A DNA stretch of 8,337 nt from Bacillota bacterium (lineage in GTDB: Bacteria > Bacillota > Clostridia > Acetivibrionales > DSM-1351): the NCBI GenBank assembly GCA_023436515.1, contig JAEZIV010000047.1, positions 1 to 8,337 on the forward strand, read 5' to 3'. Below the pieces are notes generated by a model. The model was not told the origin of the DNA. It saw only the letters and a program-made list of their open reading frames with translations, and ran no database searches. Below, in pieces: positions 7,201 to 8,337 of this stretch; the stretch's first letter is position 1, and each line of letters opens with the position of its first letter. A program made the position numbers and the translations under genes.

Positions 7201-8337
7201 ATTTACTGTTACTGACAATAATGGCAATATCGTACTATTCAATCAGACTGTAACTGAAAGCAGCGGGGGGAGTCATAATTTCGTTGTACCCGGGGTCGCA
7301 AGTGGCTTCAGGGACACCTATACCTTTGCTGTCAAGGCAAAAAACAATCTGGACGCCACCTGGTCCTATGATTCCTTTGTGCTGTACGTATATAGTCATA
7401 ATTCATTAAAAATACTAATTGATGGGACAGAGGTTCCGAATAAGTATCATGTTATGAGCAATATAGACAGAATAAAAAGTATGACCAGCGAGCAAATACT
7501 AGCCTTAAAAAGAGATATATATCTGAAAAATGTAATAAGCATAAACTTTGGAGAGCATGCCTGGGGGAAGATTAGGGATCAAATTAGCTGGAAATCTTCA
7601 GATAGTAAGGTGGCCAGCATAAATTTTAAAGAGCAGAACCTGTACGAAAATATAGAAAGCTATTTATATACCTCCTACAGGCCGGAAACAGAGTTTGTTT
7701 TATCAGGGCTGAATAACGGTTCTTCCAGGATTACAGCAGTACATGCAACAACAGGCTTAACAAAAACGATTGATGTAAAGGTGGATACTTTAAAGGATAA
7801 ATTATATCTGTTTCAGATTAGCCCAATGGCTGAAACTAGCCTTACATATATTAACGGGGAAGGTATAAGCCGTTCTGTAAAAACAAACGCAAACGGTGAG
7901 CTGGCTCTCTATGAGGAAAGTGGAATAAAAAGTGAGATTTATATGAAATCTACAATTGGAGATCAGGTATATCTTGGGACAATATATAAGGATCTTGTTT
8001 CATCAGAAAGGGATTGGACCAGGCTTGAACTATACCCTTTAAACATCATAAAACTAAACAAAGTTTCAACGGCAGAATTGTACTTTAAGAAGCCTGACGG
8101 AACACCCTACAGCGGTGATGTTATTCTCCGCGGAGGAGTTTATAAAAATGGTGAATACTGCTCTTCGGCCTTACTTAATAATAAGGATGGTAAAGAGGAT
8201 CAGATAATTAAAGTGGATTCCAGCGGGAAGTTTAAAGTTCAAATGGATTCCATGCAATTTTGGGTTAATAGCAATGATGAGGTTTTATCGGGCAGTGAAA
8301 AGATAAGTTACATTTTTGAGGTGCGCTTCCCTGGAGA
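4274..8337 (+). CDS. Giant exported mosaic protein with Ig-like modules (partial, 1354+ residues)
   Basis: The frame stays open from the ATG at 4274 to the window edge with no frameshift, giving at least 1354 residues. AAAGGGG lies 7 bases before the ATG. Residues 1-32 form a signal peptide or anchor (MYAIRKIIAIIVIIAIFISI). Then follow: a charged, mainly helical region (about 38-165); a Calx-beta-like domain (about 185-312) with GVIYF near 262-266, IIDD at 281-284 and YEGNKSF; an unassigned region (about 320-475); a Big_5/SbsA-like Ig domain (about 476-575) with ITVEYSEPV and VDMAGY; an unassigned region (575-730); a BIG2-like domain (about 730-806, W758, SVASINNKG); two tandem FN3-like modules (about 806-936 and 937-1042); a second BIG2-like domain (about 1085-1172, ISWKSSDSKVASI); and a beta-rich region to the edge. 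Only two cysteines occur (472, 1296), fitting an extracellular location. No enzyme motif was recognised. A surface adhesin or structural protein is likely; function is not established. Confidence 0.85.
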   Translation, partial: MYAIRKIIAIIVIIAIFISIAPSSVEGAISATKNNSYERNLVILNTLKNILGSDVQAEEALSRMLELGLISETGELITYEIEIDGKIMSLEKVRELISSDAFEPEKLITVDGAPLSLKDLKLMLEIEDELKRIKDTYFNEGITLNDEQRQSLASLRQQIQTEGISMFSAADSSIEFPSGIDHGIYAEVETDLVVFENGSGNKSLKVTLKDSKGNKLAKVPNYNISIAYRFVEGSAKKEWYDSYYFNEEYFSERNGNFTGNDGVIYFNAGATETEKPISFTIIDDKSHYEGNKSFVIQLYNPQNIQFANGKIFEEKQINIHKTFKWPTQSEVTFTGTIQPSVGVGDITNIKSFLVNDTVLALLEKAGIYTDIEFSVLKNVNAGAFSDVEAYLQLGTEYPETYGVNRFKFSMPVYQNYTSYSTNLKLAKDSARYMRNAFFPEEPGEEQWLHGGYVKLETSPPGSVFGYFTIKFCDKKAPSIISANIPTGMKFTYPQSVPITVEYSEPVKLNNVQIKVNGMTLKPIELTSISKYATFLYPVQLMDQTYLNITEITSAVDMAGYVQSNSYSQRFDDIIQNSVKYYSFSNPIVTTTNVDGKQTGRVSIDIVKDPMYPNLTAWLESEAVNYPDSNGRFRVPSIYASIDGGKTKIDLYVDDADNPGKLLGEFTSMVNAAETDVTRAVEFYLDPHMGSNTNHRLIIGKFAEYIVPAPVFLENGDIIVNDTYPENGVVFAEDLDPLVLTYTIHKPGATWSKPEDFQWTILSGDESVASINNKGVVIPTGKPGSVTFGLIAKNGNVEGRAITVAARPLTIKVGLTPFINIPSSANVISIVDGDSAEVRWISNLIAKNDELKKGATFKIKMFSAEYTEGTVNKGALIYDASVTGTITDPVSSHSIPSTFLNGVSVLGKYSYIVEVSGENPYKTGQQLVATAYINIESRPVSIKLQKLESYYITDATKNLTVNWEINNLDTVNGSEFEFTVTDNNGNIVLFNQTVTESSGGSHNFVVPGVASGFRDTYTFAVKAKNNLDATWSYDSFVLYVYSHNSLKILIDGTEVPNKYHVMSNIDRIKSMTSEQILALKRDIYLKNVISINFGEHAWGKIRDQISWKSSDSKVASINFKEQNLYENIESYLYTSYRPETEFVLSGLNNGSSRITAVHATTGLTKTIDVKVDTLKDKLYLFQISPMAETSLTYINGEGISRSVKTNANGELALYEESGIKSEIYMKSTIGDQVYLGTIYKDLVSSERDWTRLELYPLNIIKLNKVSTAELYFKKPDGTPYSGDVILRGGVYKNGEYCSSALLNNKDGKEDQIIKVDSSGKFKVQMDSMQFWVNSNDEVLSGSEKISYIFEVRFPG
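6686..7400 (+). repeat. Two diverged tandem FN3-like modules starting with R-P-x-x-I-K
   Basis: Within the giant protein two consecutive modules open with ARPLTIKV (from residue 805) and SRPVSIKL (from residue 936). Each then carries V-x-W, an N-L-x(3-4)-N turn and a closing Y-[ST]-[YF]-x-V strand. They are about 131 and 106 residues long and clearly diverged, which suggests old internal duplication. The FN3-like label rests on strand pattern only. Confidence 0.4.

Noticed and set aside
1..8337. Defence system, mobile element, CRISPR array or prophage
   Set aside because: No nuclease, transposase, integrase, terminal inverted repeats, regularly spaced short repeats or tRNA-associated attachment site could be found on either strand.

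Overview
The window is AT-rich DNA with the hallmarks of a low-GC Firmicute, most likely an anaerobic member of the Clostridia (inference). Ribosome binding sites are strong and purine-rich, GTG and TTG starts occur beside ATG, sigma-A-type promoters are easy to read, and BIG2 (bacterial Ig-like group 2) surface proteins sit beside a MASE3-SpoIIE phosphatase. The genus cannot be fixed from the sequence alone. Five protein genes are present, the first and last cut by the window edges. No RNA gene, insertion sequence, CRISPR array or attachment site was seen, and no intergenic gap exceeds 300 bases.

Layout. (1) 1-273, minus: N-terminus of an MMPL/RND-type membrane transporter. (2) 274-464: divergent control region with a consensus promoter for the next gene and a 13-bp inverted repeat over it, a likely repressor operator. 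(3) 465-1049, plus: TetR-family repressor. (4) 1083-2090, minus and convergent with tetR: secreted protein made of four BIG2 repeats of exactly 75 residues each. (5) 2091-2335: second divergent promoter region. (6) 2336-4027, plus: membrane sensor phosphatase with an N-terminal MASE3 domain and a C-terminal SpoIIE/PP2C domain. (7) 4110-4137: rho-independent terminator whose T-tract runs into the -35 box of the next promoter. (8) 4274 to beyond 8337, plus: start of a very large exported mosaic protein (at least 1354 residues) with Calx-beta-like, Big_5-like, BIG2-like and FN3-like modules.

How the parts may work together. The transporter and TetR gene form a familiar local circuit in which the repressor controls its own gene and an efflux pump. 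The second half holds two exported Ig-domain proteins on either side of a membrane-sensing PP2C phosphatase. Such phosphatases usually act on an anti-sigma-factor antagonist in a partner switch, but no antagonist, kinase or sigma gene is in the window. Control of the neighbouring surface proteins by this phosphatase is therefore only a hypothesis from position. I found no convincing sign of a wholly new system. The most unusual items are the giant mosaic protein, the perfectly regular BIG2 repeat protein, and the dyad on the giant gene's presumed promoter.
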